Shown here one piece after another: positions 1 through 8,499 of a stretch of DNA of 32,112 bases (position 1 is its first letter; each line of letters begins with the position of its first letter). A program made the position numbers and the translations under genes. Under the pieces are notes generated by a model, which saw only the letters and a program-made list of their open reading frames with translations, was not told the DNA's origin and made no database searches. Source of the DNA: Sedimentisphaerales bacterium. GTDB taxonomy: Bacteria; Planctomycetota; Phycisphaerae; Sedimentisphaerales; Anaerobacaceae. Where the stretch lies: assembly GCA_016936075.1 (NCBI GenBank), contig JAFGPS010000052.1:1-32112 (forward strand), read 5' to 3'.

Positions 1-127
1 AAACATAGTGTAAAGCATCGCGCAAGTTAAAATGGGAAATATATTAAAATAATTTTAATAAGCAATTTTGGTGCCGAACACTATTGAGCCCGGCTATATT
101 TGTGAAATATAAATTTCTTTCATAAAT

Positions 128-1513
128 CTATTTACTGAGTTCTTTTGACTGCTTTTTGATATTTTCGGCGACTGTTTCTGCGGCACTTAGCTGTTCTTTT
201 GCATCCTGAAGTTTTGCATTATCATTAATTGAAGTATAAAATGGAATCATCTCATTTAATGCTTTCTTTTCGATAGAAATACCTACTAATTGAACTATTA
301 ACATGCTGTCCGGATTCCGTTCAAGCAATTTTCCTAACTGCAATGCGGCGACAAGATACTTCTCCGCTTCTTCATATCTGTTTAAAGAAATTTCGATTTT
401 TCCTCTGTCTATAATATTGAATGATATATCTCTTATAGATGTCATATTAGTTGAATTTTGTTCAAGAACAAGTTTCTGGTCGTCGGCTTTCAGTGCTTTA
501 TATGCCTTCTCTGATATACTGAAAATGTATGGCTCTTTACCGAATTCAATTGGTTTTGACCAGTCTATAGTCATTAGAATATCTAATGCTTCGTCCTTTT
601 TATCTTCAGATGCCAGGTTAAGGATTTGTACTATTTTTTCAGCTTCAGGTGTTAGTTTGCTTTCGACTTTGATATCTTCAAGGTTTTCCTGATAGGCAAT
701 TATATATCCTGAAGGTAATTCAAGGCTGAATAATTTTTCATCCAGCTCAGTATCAAGATTAAAGTTTTTCATAGTCATCGTTATTTTAAGAGAAGGCTGG
801 TCAAGAGATTTGGCTGTTGTCTCGACCATATAGGGAAATCCCTTTTTATAGTCAGCCCATAACGTGATATCATATTTATAATTCTGATCTTCTTTAGTAA
901 TTCTGAAACCTGAAACACGTTTGCCGTCAATTTCATTTTCTCCCAAATATTCTTCTGCGCCGTCAAGCACATTCCAGAGTTCCGCAATTGGCTTGGTACA
1001 CAAAGAAATTGGTTCTTCCGTAATGTTTTTGAAAAAGAGCTCTTTTTTTACAGCCGCAGTTTTATCCTGATGAAACAGAAGCAGAGTATGTCCTGTATTT
1101 AAATCGGTAATAGACGAAATTTCTCCTGCATCTACTGTTGCCGGAAAATCTAATCGTATTCGTCCCAGTTCCCATACTTTAGCATGTATTGGTTTTGTTG
1201 TCAGACCTTCCAGGTCGAATGTGTAAGTGTGTTTTTGAAAATACCCTATTACTTCTGCAAAAGCAGTATTACCATTTCCAAACTGATTTATTCCAATAAT
1301 TACCACAAAGATTATTATAGCCGCAGCGGCCAGTTTCGTTATTTTGCTATTCATAATTATTCTCCCTATATCCGGCTTGAGTTTAACCGAATCTATATTT
1401 TTAGCTTTTTCCAGTTTGTTAATAAGCTCATTTAGAGCCGACTTTTTAACTTCCGGATTTATTTTTATTTTTGCGTTTTCGACAATTCTTTTTATATATT
1501 CTGCGGTTTTCAT
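128..1513 (-). CDS. Membrane-anchored anti-sigma-type regulator with LolA-like outer domain
   Basis: A 461-residue protein in three parts. Residues 1-55 are a short charged cytoplasmic segment. One membrane helix lies near 57-77 (AAAAIIIFVVIIGI). The rest is outside. Its first half, about 85-270, has the beta-rich pattern of LolA/outer-membrane-lipoprotein-sorting folds (WELGRIRLDFPA, YDITLWADYKKGFPYMVE, FSLELPSGY). The last 180 residues are helical and may be TPR-like (RYEEAEKYLVAALQLGKLLE). The start codon overlaps the stop of the upstream sigma gene by 4 nt (ATGA), so the two are translationally coupled. By that context it probably holds the ECF sigma factor at the membrane and responds to an envelope signal. 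I see no classical zinc anti-sigma (HXXXCXXC) motif, so the anti-sigma role is inferred from gene order and topology only. Confidence 0.65.
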   Translation of the reverse strand: MKTAEYIKRIVENAKIKINPEVKKSALNELINKLEKAKNIDSVKLKPDIGRIIMNSKITKLAAAAIIIFVVIIGINQFGNGNTAFAEVIGYFQKHTYTFDLEGLTTKPIHAKVWELGRIRLDFPATVDAGEISSITDLNTGHTLLLFHQDKTAAVKKELFFKNITEEPISLCTKPIAELWNVLDGAEEYLGENEIDGKRVSGFRITKEDQNYKYDITLWADYKKGFPYMVETTAKSLDQPSLKITMTMKNFNLDTELDEKLFSLELPSGYIIAYQENLEDIKVESKLTPEAEKIVQILNLASEDKKDEALDILMTIDWSKPIEFGKEPYIFSISEKAYKALKADDQKLVLEQNSTNMTSIRDISFNIIDRGKIEISLNRYEEAEKYLVAALQLGKLLERNPDSMLIVQLVGISIEKKALNEMIPFYTSINDNAKLQDAKEQLSAAETVAENIKKQSKELSK

Positions 1514-2040
1514 TTTTCTACCTCACTATTTAATAATGATCGCAGTTTGTTTAGTCCATAATTGTATCTGCTCAAGACTGTCTTGGTTGATGTATTCTGT
1601 AATTGTGCTATCTCCCTGAATTTCATATTTCCCTGTATATGCAGAATTACAGTCTCTTTTTGTTCGTAAGGTAACAAGGAAAGAGCTCTATAAAGTTGTT
1701 GAGAAATTTCGTCACTTGCGATAAGTTCATCCGGTGTTTTGAGATTAGATGCGGCTGGTTCAACTTCATCTAAACTAATCGAATCCTGTGCAACTTTTGC
1801 TCTACTTAAATTCCGGATTTTATTTACTACGCACGAAGTTAAGTAACCTTTAAGATTTTTTCTTATCTCATGTTTACCTGCAGAATGAACCAGAGTAAGA
1901 AAAACTTCCTGGACTATGTCTTCAGCGACACTTACATCGTTAGCGAGTCCGGCCGCGATTCGCACAAGGTCATCTCTATACTTCTCATATATCCGGCAGA
2001 GAGCCTTTTTACTGCCGCGATTTAATTTCCAGATAAGCAT
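1510..2040 (-). CDS. ECF-family RNA polymerase sigma factor
   Basis: About 176 residues. Region 2 is at about 15-85 (IYEKYRDDLVRIAAG, VAEDIVQEVFLTLV, GYLTSCVVNKIRNLSR) and region 4 at about 117-170 (LSLLPYEQKETVILHIQG, FREIAQLQNTSTKTVLSRYN). It recruits RNA polymerase to a specific promoter set. A TTG at 2052 would extend it by four residues. The ATG at 2040 is preferred because a GGAAG Shine-Dalgarno sequence sits 5 nt before it, whereas the TTG has a ribosome site almost touching it. It is the first gene of a two-gene operon with the downstream membrane regulator. An overlapping palindrome lies 40-60 nt upstream. The family call is firm; the regulon is unknown. Confidence 0.9.
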   Translation of the reverse strand: MLIWKLNRGSKKALCRIYEKYRDDLVRIAAGLANDVSVAEDIVQEVFLTLVHSAGKHEIRKNLKGYLTSCVVNKIRNLSRAKVAQDSISLDEVEPAASNLKTPDELIASDEISQQLYRALSLLPYEQKETVILHIQGNMKFREIAQLQNTSTKTVLSRYNYGLNKLRSLLNSEVEK

Positions 2041-2080
2041 CTTATCTTCCAATTTCCTGTTACCTTTTCATATGAAACTT

Positions 2081-2098
2081 TGATAATTATCAATGATA
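2081..2098. promoter_or_regulatory. Overlapping palindromes upstream of the sigma operon
   Basis: TGATAATTATCA (2081-2092) is a perfect 12-nt palindrome. It overlaps a second, looser one, TATCAATGATA (2088-2098), so TGATA/TATCA half-sites repeat three times. It sits 41-58 nt upstream of the preferred sigma start. This fits an operator or a stem in the leader. No protein can be assigned to it from the sequence. Confidence 0.4.
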
Positions 2099-2225
2099 AG
2101 ACACGGAATATATAGATTTTACCTTAAATAAAATGCTTAATCCTTAAAAAAGTATGTAAAAAAATCTCGGTATAGATCCACGAGAGTAGATGTTATTTTA
2201 ATTTGTATTTTGAGAGAATTAATAG

Positions 2226-3584
2226 CTACGAAGACTTATGAAGAAATCTGGAGAAATATTCTTTAATATTTTTGGTTAATTTTGCCGCCTTAATTTTTCT
2301 CTCGATAGATTTTATCTCTGAATCTTCGGGTGACAATTCACGAGCTTTTATAATTCTATCAGAAGCATCGCTAAGTCTGCCTATCATAAGATAAACCTTT
2401 GCGGAATCCTTTAACGCTGGAACATGTTCGCTGTTAATATCGAGGGAGTGTGAGAAAAGCTCTGAAGCTTCTTCGTATTCTTTTCTCATTGCGCTTGCCA
2501 TACCGAGATAATAATAAGCATCTGCGCCGGAGGAATTATTATCGATTGCGCGAAGCAGGCAATGTGCCGCACAACCCAAATCACCAAGTGTTAAAAACAT
2601 AGAACCCATCGAAACTAAAGTGTCACCGTCCTCCAAAGCCAGTTTCATCTCGTTTACCAGGTATGACCTTGCCTGAGATTTTTCATCGTTCATTAATGCA
2701 TATTGCGCGAGTCTGTATCTTGGTCCCTGGATTGTATCGTCGCTTTCGAGTGCTTTATTGAAATAATCGACCGCTTTAGCATAGTCGCCATCTTGGAAAG
2801 CTATTTCGCCGCGATAGAAAAGCGCGGGAGCATAAAGCGAATTGAATTCGAGAATCCTGTTGAACTTTTCCCTGGCAGCTTCAAGGTCACCAGTTTCAAG
2901 CTGGAACAAGCCGAAGTCGAAAATAACATCTAAATCGCCGGGATTCATACGAAGTTCTGAAAGAAAATATGCTTTTGCTTTTTCATAATCGCCGCATGAC
3001 CAGTAAGCCTGTGCGATTCGATAATTAATCTGTGGGTGGCTCATTTCAAGCTCTGCGGTTTTCAGCCAGCAGCCAACTGCTTTTTGGTACTGGCCGCGAG
3101 CGAACAGGCTATTACCAATATTATAAAAACATAAAGCACAATTTGGCTTTATCTGCTGTGCGATATAAAACATTTCCTCAGCCAGGTCATGCAAACCCAT
3201 TTCGGTATAGGTGATTATGCGATTGCAATAACAAGGTTCAAAATCCGGCTCCAGCTCCTGTATCCTCTCGAAAGTTTCGATTGCCTGATCGTATCGCCCG
3301 ATACGTGTATAATCTACCGCTAACGAATTTAATATTTCCAAATCGCCCGGATTGAGTTGCAATGCAACTTCATACTCGTTTATTGCATCATCAAAGCGGT
3401 CAATCGCATCAAGTGTAAGCGCTTTATTAAAATGCCACGTTCCATTAGCAGGATTTATCTCAAGCGCAGTTTCAATTGCCTCAAGCGCCTGTGGCATCCT
3501 TCCGTCTTCGTAAAATTCATGAGCCTTGTTTGCTTTGCGTTCGGCTTTGTCGTAAGAACCAAATTCCATATCATCAAAAAGCAT
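2226..3584 (-). CDS. Tetratricopeptide-repeat (TPR) protein
   Basis: A 452-residue protein made almost entirely of TPR units from about residue 15 to 430. They are visible as recurring 34-residue blocks such as ALEAIETALEINPANGTWHF, AINEYEVALQLNPGDLEILN and AVDYFNKALESDDTIQGPRY. There is no signal peptide or membrane segment, so it is probably a cytoplasmic scaffold. A GTG at 3593 is in frame, but it lies inside the AAGGTGG ribosome site that serves the ATG at 3584, so the ATG is chosen. It stands alone: the sigma operon is downstream across a 170-nt gap, and ribH is divergent across about 350 nt. The partner is unknown; TPR arrays bind other proteins and do not predict a pathway. Confidence 0.85.
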   Translation of the reverse strand: MLFDDMEFGSYDKAERKANKAHEFYEDGRMPQALEAIETALEINPANGTWHFNKALTLDAIDRFDDAINEYEVALQLNPGDLEILNSLAVDYTRIGRYDQAIETFERIQELEPDFEPCYCNRIITYTEMGLHDLAEEMFYIAQQIKPNCALCFYNIGNSLFARGQYQKAVGCWLKTAELEMSHPQINYRIAQAYWSCGDYEKAKAYFLSELRMNPGDLDVIFDFGLFQLETGDLEAAREKFNRILEFNSLYAPALFYRGEIAFQDGDYAKAVDYFNKALESDDTIQGPRYRLAQYALMNDEKSQARSYLVNEMKLALEDGDTLVSMGSMFLTLGDLGCAAHCLLRAIDNNSSGADAYYYLGMASAMRKEYEEASELFSHSLDINSEHVPALKDSAKVYLMIGRLSDASDRIIKARELSPEDSEIKSIERKIKAAKLTKNIKEYFSRFLHKSS

Positions 3585-3932
3585 CGAATCCACCTTGAAA
3601 AGATCAATATTGTATAATTGAACTGCCTTATGGCATCATTTTTTAACTTAATATCAGTATCGCCCACAAAAAGGCATAGCCTTAGCACATTCATCCAACA
3701 CATAAATCTTTTTATATATACGAAATTCATGCTGGATATTCGTCTCATAAATCGTTATAATAACGGAGCTTAGCATGAAACAATGCTATGTAGATTGAAA
3801 CAAATACTTTTTGGTTATTTGTTTTTCTGGAAAGTTTCAGAAGATAGTCTTATAATACCTGATTGAAAAACTTGTTTAATTCAAAATAAAACAGGCCAAT
3901 ACGCTAATGCAAAGGCATGGAGAAATTGTAGC
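3585..3932. other. Divergent intergenic region between TPR gene and ribH
   Basis: About 350 nt without a convincing gene. It holds a small hairpin (AAGGC-ATA-GCCTT near 3671-3683), AT-rich tracts and a candidate promoter for ribH. I looked for an FMN riboswitch, which is common upstream of riboflavin genes, and found none of its conserved blocks. Confidence 0.5.
3828..3856 (+). promoter_or_regulatory. Candidate promoter for ribH-nusB
   Basis: A perfect -10 box TATAAT (3851-3856) lies 17 nt after a weak -35 box TGGAAA (3828-3833). The implied start site leaves a leader of roughly 70 nt before the ribH ATG. The -10 is good and the -35 poor. Confidence 0.4.
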
Positions 3933-4400
3933 ATGATACAGGAAATAAAAGGTCAGTTAACACCTGGCAAAGGAAATTATAGTATCGTCGTGAGCAGATT
4001 TAATGAGTTTATTACCTCGAAGCTGCTCGGCGGAGCGATAGATTGTCTCCAGCGCCATGGCGCTTCCGATGAGCAGATACATGTAGTATGGGTTCCTGGC
4101 GCCTGCGAAATTACACAGGCAGCAAAAAAACTCGCAAGCAGCGGCAAGTATGCCGCAGTCATTTGTCTCGGTGCTGTTATCAGAGGTCAAACCTCACACT
4201 ACGATTATGTTTGTCAGCAGGTAGTTAGAGGTATCGGACAAATTAACTATGACTATGCGACACCCACTGTTTTTGGTGTTCTAACCTGTGAAACTTTCGA
4301 ACAGGCGGTCGAGAGAGCAGGAACTAAAATGGGTAATGCTGGTTCAGACGCAGCTCGGACAGCAATGGAAATGGCTAATGTGATTGGACAAATCGAGTAG
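3933..4400 (+). CDS. ribH: 6,7-dimethyl-8-ribityllumazine synthase
   Basis: A 155-residue enzyme of riboflavin synthesis. It condenses 5-amino-6-ribitylamino-uracil with 3,4-dihydroxy-2-butanone 4-phosphate. It has the family length and the usual landmarks: YSIVVSRFNEF near the N-terminus, the substrate-binding VWVPGACEIT, and GAVIRGQTSHYDYV, which carries the catalytic histidine. Family members assemble as pentamers or 60-mer capsids in the cytoplasm. A GGAG sits about 11 nt before the ATG. nusB follows 55 nt later on the same strand, a neighbour pairing seen in many bacteria. No other riboflavin gene is in the window. Confidence 0.95.
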   Translation: MIQEIKGQLTPGKGNYSIVVSRFNEFITSKLLGGAIDCLQRHGASDEQIHVVWVPGACEITQAAKKLASSGKYAAVICLGAVIRGQTSHYDYVCQQVVRGIGQINYDYATPTVFGVLTCETFEQAVERAGTKMGNAGSDAARTAMEMANVIGQIE

Positions 4401-4455
4401 TTTGTTATCGCACAGTCATAAAAATAAAAAATAATATACATACGATAGCTCAAAC

Positions 4456-4866
4456 ATGGATAGAAGAAGCAGGGCCAGAGAATTGACAATGCAAGCGTTG
4501 TACCAGCTCGACGTACAGGGTAATGATGTATATGATAGTTTGAGCAAATTTTTCATGGAATCTGAAAAAGATACATATATAGGCCAGCTTGCATGGAACT
4601 GGACGAAGGGTACATGGGACAACATAAAGGAGTGTGACGAGTTGATAACAACGGCGACAATTAAATGGCAGTTCGCAAGGCTCTCACCAGTGGACAAAAG
4701 TATTTTGAGATTGTCTGTATATCATTTGAAGTTTTGTAATGATATTCCGCCCAAAGTTGTTATCAACGAGGCAATAGAATTGGCCAAGAAATTTAGTACC
4801 GACAAGTCACCGGCATTTGTAAATGGTGTACTTGACGCGATTCTAAAAAAGATTGGTTCTGCATAG
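4456..4866 (+). CDS. nusB: Transcription antitermination factor NusB
   Basis: A 136-residue all-helical RNA-binding protein. It joins NusE (S10) at boxA RNA to prevent early termination in rRNA operons. It opens with the family signature RRSRARELTMQALYQLD (residues 3-19). Near the C-terminus it has the typical LRLSVYHLKF and PPKVVINEAIELAKKFSTDKSPAFVNGVLD stretches, broken here for length into their recognisable parts (INEAIELAKKF, FVNGVLDAIL). The length is normal. I see no strong Shine-Dalgarno, so it may depend on transcription and translation through ribH. The ParA gene begins 22 nt after its stop. Confidence 0.93.
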   Translation: MDRRSRARELTMQALYQLDVQGNDVYDSLSKFFMESEKDTYIGQLAWNWTKGTWDNIKECDELITTATIKWQFARLSPVDKSILRLSVYHLKFCNDIPPKVVINEAIELAKKFSTDKSPAFVNGVLDAILKKIGSA

Positions 4867-4888
4867 TTAAAAATGGATTTTCCAAAAA

Positions 4889-6526
4889 ATGAGAACGATA
4901 GCAGTATTAAATCAAAAAGGCGGCGTAGGAAAAACCACGACGGTAGTTAATACCGCGGCAGCTCTGGCTGCTTTTGGTGCAAAAGTACTTGCAATTGATT
5001 TTGACCCGCAGGCACACTTGACAATACATCTTGGCGTTGAGCCTCAGTCCATCGATTCAGGTTCCTACAATGTCCTGACACAATCGGCAAGACTTGAATC
5101 AGAAATTATGATGGTTCGCGATAATCTCTGGCTGCTGCCAGCGAATATCGACCTTGTCGGCGCTGAAAGCGAATTAGTAAGCGTCGTGGGCAGGGAGATT
5201 ATCCTGCGCGAAGCTATTGAACAATGCCAGCAGGATTTTGATTATTGCCTGATAGATTGCGCTCCTTCGCTTGGATTGCTGACTCTTAATGCTCTTGCGG
5301 CCGCCCAGGAAGTTTTAATACCACTTCAGCCGCATTTCCTTGCACTTCAAGGTTTTGGTAAACTCTTACAAACAGTTGAAATTGTTAATAGAAGAATCAA
5401 TCCCAGCTTAAGGGTAAATGGTATTTTGTTGTGCATGTTCGATAGCAGAGCATCGCTTCCGAACGAAGTTAAAGCTGATATCGAAAGATTCCTGAATGAT
5501 GCGCGAGGTACAAACAGCGCATGGTCGGAAGCTCATGTTTTACCTGTTCTGGTTCGCAGAAATATCAAACTCGCCGAAGCTCCAAGTTACGGCAAGACAA
5601 TATTTGAATACGAAAATTCATGTAACGGAGCCCAGGACTATCAAAAAGTCGCAGAGTTCATCCATTATAGGAAACTTTTATCAGATGAATCTACTGAACC
5701 TGTAGATGTTCAGCAAAATGCGGAACAACTTGCATCTTTACAATCTGAAATTCAATCTGAAAATGTAGAACAGACGCAAGAGTTTGAAACGCAAAGCAAC
5801 GATATTCAGGAAAATATTGTCGAAACAGAAACCGAAGTTTCGCAAAATAATAACGAAGAACCAGAAGAATATTACACTTTATCTGATGAAAGTGAAATAT
5901 CGAGTGATGTTCAGGACCAGCAGCAAATAACAGAACAAAACCAACCAGAACAACCTGAGTATTCAGATCAGGTTCATGATGTTACTTCTGAAAATAATGA
6001 AATTCAAGAAAATCTTAACGAAATAGAAACTGAAGTTTCGCAAGATAATAATGAAGAACAACCTGAAAACAATGAACAAATTCAGGATGTTTCTCCGGAT
6101 ACCAGCGATATTCAAAATAATCTGAATGAAGCAGAACAAGAAGTACCGCAAGGTGATACTAATTCGGGTCAAGTTGGATATGTCATTCCTAAATATGAAC
6201 ATTTGCAGAAGAATGGATTCCAGAACCACCAGCAAATATCAGAGGAAGAACAACAAAAACAATCAGAATCCCAGCCTGAATATTCAGAGCAGATACAGGA
6301 TAGTTCTCCAGAAGATAGTAACATTCAGGAAAATCAGGACCAGCCGGAACAGTTTGAAAATCAACCGGACTATTTAAATGAGGTTCCCAAGAAGCCTCCT
6401 TTTGAAATCAAGGAAATCCAGTCTCATTCTTCACCGGAACAGGAACAATACACACAAAGTCCTGAAGAATCAAATCAGTCTGAACAAAATGAGGATAATC
6501 CTCATTCCGAGCATCAGGGATACTGA
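4889..6526 (+). CDS. Orphan ParA-family ATPase with long Gln/Glu-rich repetitive tail
   Basis: A 545-residue protein. Residues 1-260 form a complete ParA/Soj-type ATPase: deviant Walker A KGGVGKTT at 10-17, IDFDPQAHLT, Walker B CLIDCAPSLGLLTLNAL, and RRNIKLAEAPSYGKTIFEYE near 230-250. Such ATPases position DNA or protein cargo on the nucleoid. Residues from about 265 onward are an acidic low-complexity tail, dominated by Gln, Glu, Asn and Ser, with imperfect repeats built around IQEN, EVSQ and EQIQD. No parB gene is near, so a plasmid- or chromosome-segregation role is not supported. The tail is probably disordered and may bind a cargo. It lies 22 nt behind nusB and converges on the OPT transporter gene. 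Confidence 0.85.
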   Translation: MRTIAVLNQKGGVGKTTTVVNTAAALAAFGAKVLAIDFDPQAHLTIHLGVEPQSIDSGSYNVLTQSARLESEIMMVRDNLWLLPANIDLVGAESELVSVVGREIILREAIEQCQQDFDYCLIDCAPSLGLLTLNALAAAQEVLIPLQPHFLALQGFGKLLQTVEIVNRRINPSLRVNGILLCMFDSRASLPNEVKADIERFLNDARGTNSAWSEAHVLPVLVRRNIKLAEAPSYGKTIFEYENSCNGAQDYQKVAEFIHYRKLLSDESTEPVDVQQNAEQLASLQSEIQSENVEQTQEFETQSNDIQENIVETETEVSQNNNEEPEEYYTLSDESEISSDVQDQQQITEQNQPEQPEYSDQVHDVTSENNEIQENLNEIETEVSQDNNEEQPENNEQIQDVSPDTSDIQNNLNEAEQEVPQGDTNSGQVGYVIPKYEHLQKNGFQNHQQISEEEQQKQSESQPEYSEQIQDSSPEDSNIQENQDQPEQFENQPDYLNEVPKKPPFEIKEIQSHSSPEQEQYTQSPEESNQSEQNEDNPHSEHQGY

Positions 6527-6560
6527 TTTTAATCGCATGGAATATTATTCTGCTTTTCTA

Positions 6561-8486
6561 TTACTCACTCTTATCTAAAGCAGTTCGATATAGCCAGTAA
6601 GCGACACCGATCAGAAGCACAACTCCAATAATTGAGCCGAAAGAGATATCCCACAATGGTAGTGATATATTCTTTTGTGCGAGAATAACAATTGGAATTG
6701 CTAAAAGAATACCCATTAAAGCTTCGCCGGTAATAAGACCTGATGCAAACAAAAGCCCATTTTGGGTGTTGCTTTCTTCTTCCTTACCTTTATTACGCTT
6801 TTTAACAAAATGATGTATAAGTCCTCCAATAAAAATCGGTACTGCTAATTCGAATGGTAAATAAATTCCGATAGCGACCGCAAGAACTGGAGTTCTGAAC
6901 GAACTGCCGATTTTTTGAAGGTACACATCAAGAACAATAATACTGGCCGCGATTCCCATTCCTACATAAACATATATCCATGGAAGGCCGCCCTCAAATA
7001 CACCTTTTGCAACCGACGCCATCAAGTTTGCCTGCGGAGCCGCCAGGGCATTTTCACCCGCACCTGGTTGACCTGAAAAGCCGTAAGCCTTGAAAAGCAG
7101 TACAAGAACAGGAGCAATAACAATCGCGCCGGAAAGTGTTCCTATTATCTGCATTACCTGCTGTTTCCATGGAGTTGCGCCTAAAATATAACCTGTTTTC
7201 AGGTCCTGCATATTGTCACCTGCAATCGCAGCGGCACAACAGACTACTGAGCCAATAATAATTGCGGCAGAAGGGCCATTCTCTGCGGATTTTCCCATCA
7301 ATAATAATAATAGCAAGGCAGATACTGTCACCGTTGCGATAGTGACACCAGAAATAGGATTATTTGATGAACCAACGATTCCCGCCATATATCCTGCGAC
7401 CGCGGAAAAAATAAAACCTGCTGCAAGCATTACAACTGCCATAGGTATTGACACACTTATATCTTGAACAAAATGTTGATAAACAAGAAAAAGAGGAACA
7501 GCCGAAGCTATAATAAGAATCATTACCCATTTCATTGGCATATCTTTTTCCTTGTTATCTATTGACATGTCACTACTGGCAGAGTTCTTGTAAGCCGCAA
7601 GGCCGCTTGTGATACCGCTTAGAAGAGATTTTCTCATCTGGAATATTGTCCACAAACCACCCACAAGCATTCCACCAACACCTAAATATCTTGTCTTTGT
7701 TGACCAGAGTGTGCCGGCATATTCCAAAGCAGATATAGATTGCCCTGCTAATTCATGATCAACGGCATGTACAGGCCATTCATTGAATAATGCGCATATT
7801 GGAATAGCAACAAGCCAGTTAAATGCTCCGCCTAAAAAAATCAAAATCGCGATATTCAAACCAACTATGTAACCGACTGAAAGTAACGCAGGACTTAAAT
7901 CCGAACCAAAATAAGCGATTGAGCCGCCAATTTGTTTTGCTCCTTCGACCGCTCCGGGCCAAAAACCAAATAGACCTGCACCAATTTTGAAAAGTGCGCC
8001 TACAATAGCAGCTTTTGCTATATGCCAGATACCTTTTCCGCCGCGCTGACCTGTTTCGAGAACTTCTGCGGTTGCGATACCTTCCGGGAACTGTAGTTTT
8101 GCTTCAACGATGAGCGAACGCCGCAAAGGAATTGTAAAAAGTACTCCGAGCAAACCGCCGAACGCTGCTATGATGGTAGTCCAGAAATAGCTGAAATCCT
8201 CCCAGAAGCCCATTATTACAAGCGCTGGAATTGTAAAAATAACACCCGCGGCCAGTGACTCACCAGCCGATGCTGCGGTCTGAACTATATTATTTTCGAG
8301 GATATTGCTTTTGCGAAACAATCTTAATATACCCATAGAAAGAACAGCCGCTGGTATAGACGCCGATACAGTCATACCCGCATAAAGACCAAGATAGGCA
8401 TTAGCCGCGGCCAGTATCATCGAAAGTGCAACACCAAGAATAAATGCCTTGACTGTTATTTCCGGTAACGAATTATTGTTGCTCAT
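6561..8486 (-). CDS. OPT-family oligopeptide transporter
   Basis: A 641-residue integral membrane protein with about fifteen hydrophobic segments. It matches the oligopeptide transporter (OPT) superfamily. Landmarks are the N-terminal AYLGLYAGMTVSASIPAAVL, the QTAASAGESLAAGVIFTIPA stretch, the QFPEGIATAEVLETG loop, and GDNMQDLKTGYILGATPWKQ near 430-450. Family members use proton coupling to import peptides or metal chelates. A ribosome site (AAAGGAAT) precedes the ATG. It lies 13 nt after the metallopeptidase gene on the same strand, so they form an operon pointing to peptide uptake and digestion. The substrate is not predictable. Confidence 0.9.
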   Translation of the reverse strand: MSNNNSLPEITVKAFILGVALSMILAAANAYLGLYAGMTVSASIPAAVLSMGILRLFRKSNILENNIVQTAASAGESLAAGVIFTIPALVIMGFWEDFSYFWTTIIAAFGGLLGVLFTIPLRRSLIVEAKLQFPEGIATAEVLETGQRGGKGIWHIAKAAIVGALFKIGAGLFGFWPGAVEGAKQIGGSIAYFGSDLSPALLSVGYIVGLNIAILIFLGGAFNWLVAIPICALFNEWPVHAVDHELAGQSISALEYAGTLWSTKTRYLGVGGMLVGGLWTIFQMRKSLLSGITSGLAAYKNSASSDMSIDNKEKDMPMKWVMILIIASAVPLFLVYQHFVQDISVSIPMAVVMLAAGFIFSAVAGYMAGIVGSSNNPISGVTIATVTVSALLLLLLMGKSAENGPSAAIIIGSVVCCAAAIAGDNMQDLKTGYILGATPWKQQVMQIIGTLSGAIVIAPVLVLLFKAYGFSGQPGAGENALAAPQANLMASVAKGVFEGGLPWIYVYVGMGIAASIIVLDVYLQKIGSSFRTPVLAVAIGIYLPFELAVPIFIGGLIHHFVKKRNKGKEEESNTQNGLLFASGLITGEALMGILLAIPIVILAQKNISLPLWDISFGSIIGVVLLIGVAYWLYRTALDKSE

Positions 8487-8499
8487 TGCTATTCCTTTA

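Noticed and set aside
3455..3748. Minus-strand 97-residue reading frame overlapping the TPR gene start
   Set aside because: It runs out of frame through the TPR coding region and has no recognisable domain; a shadow frame.
3594..3932. FMN riboswitch upstream of ribH
   Set aside because: None of the conserved FMN-element blocks or the expected multi-stem layout is visible; only a promoter and small hairpins are seen.
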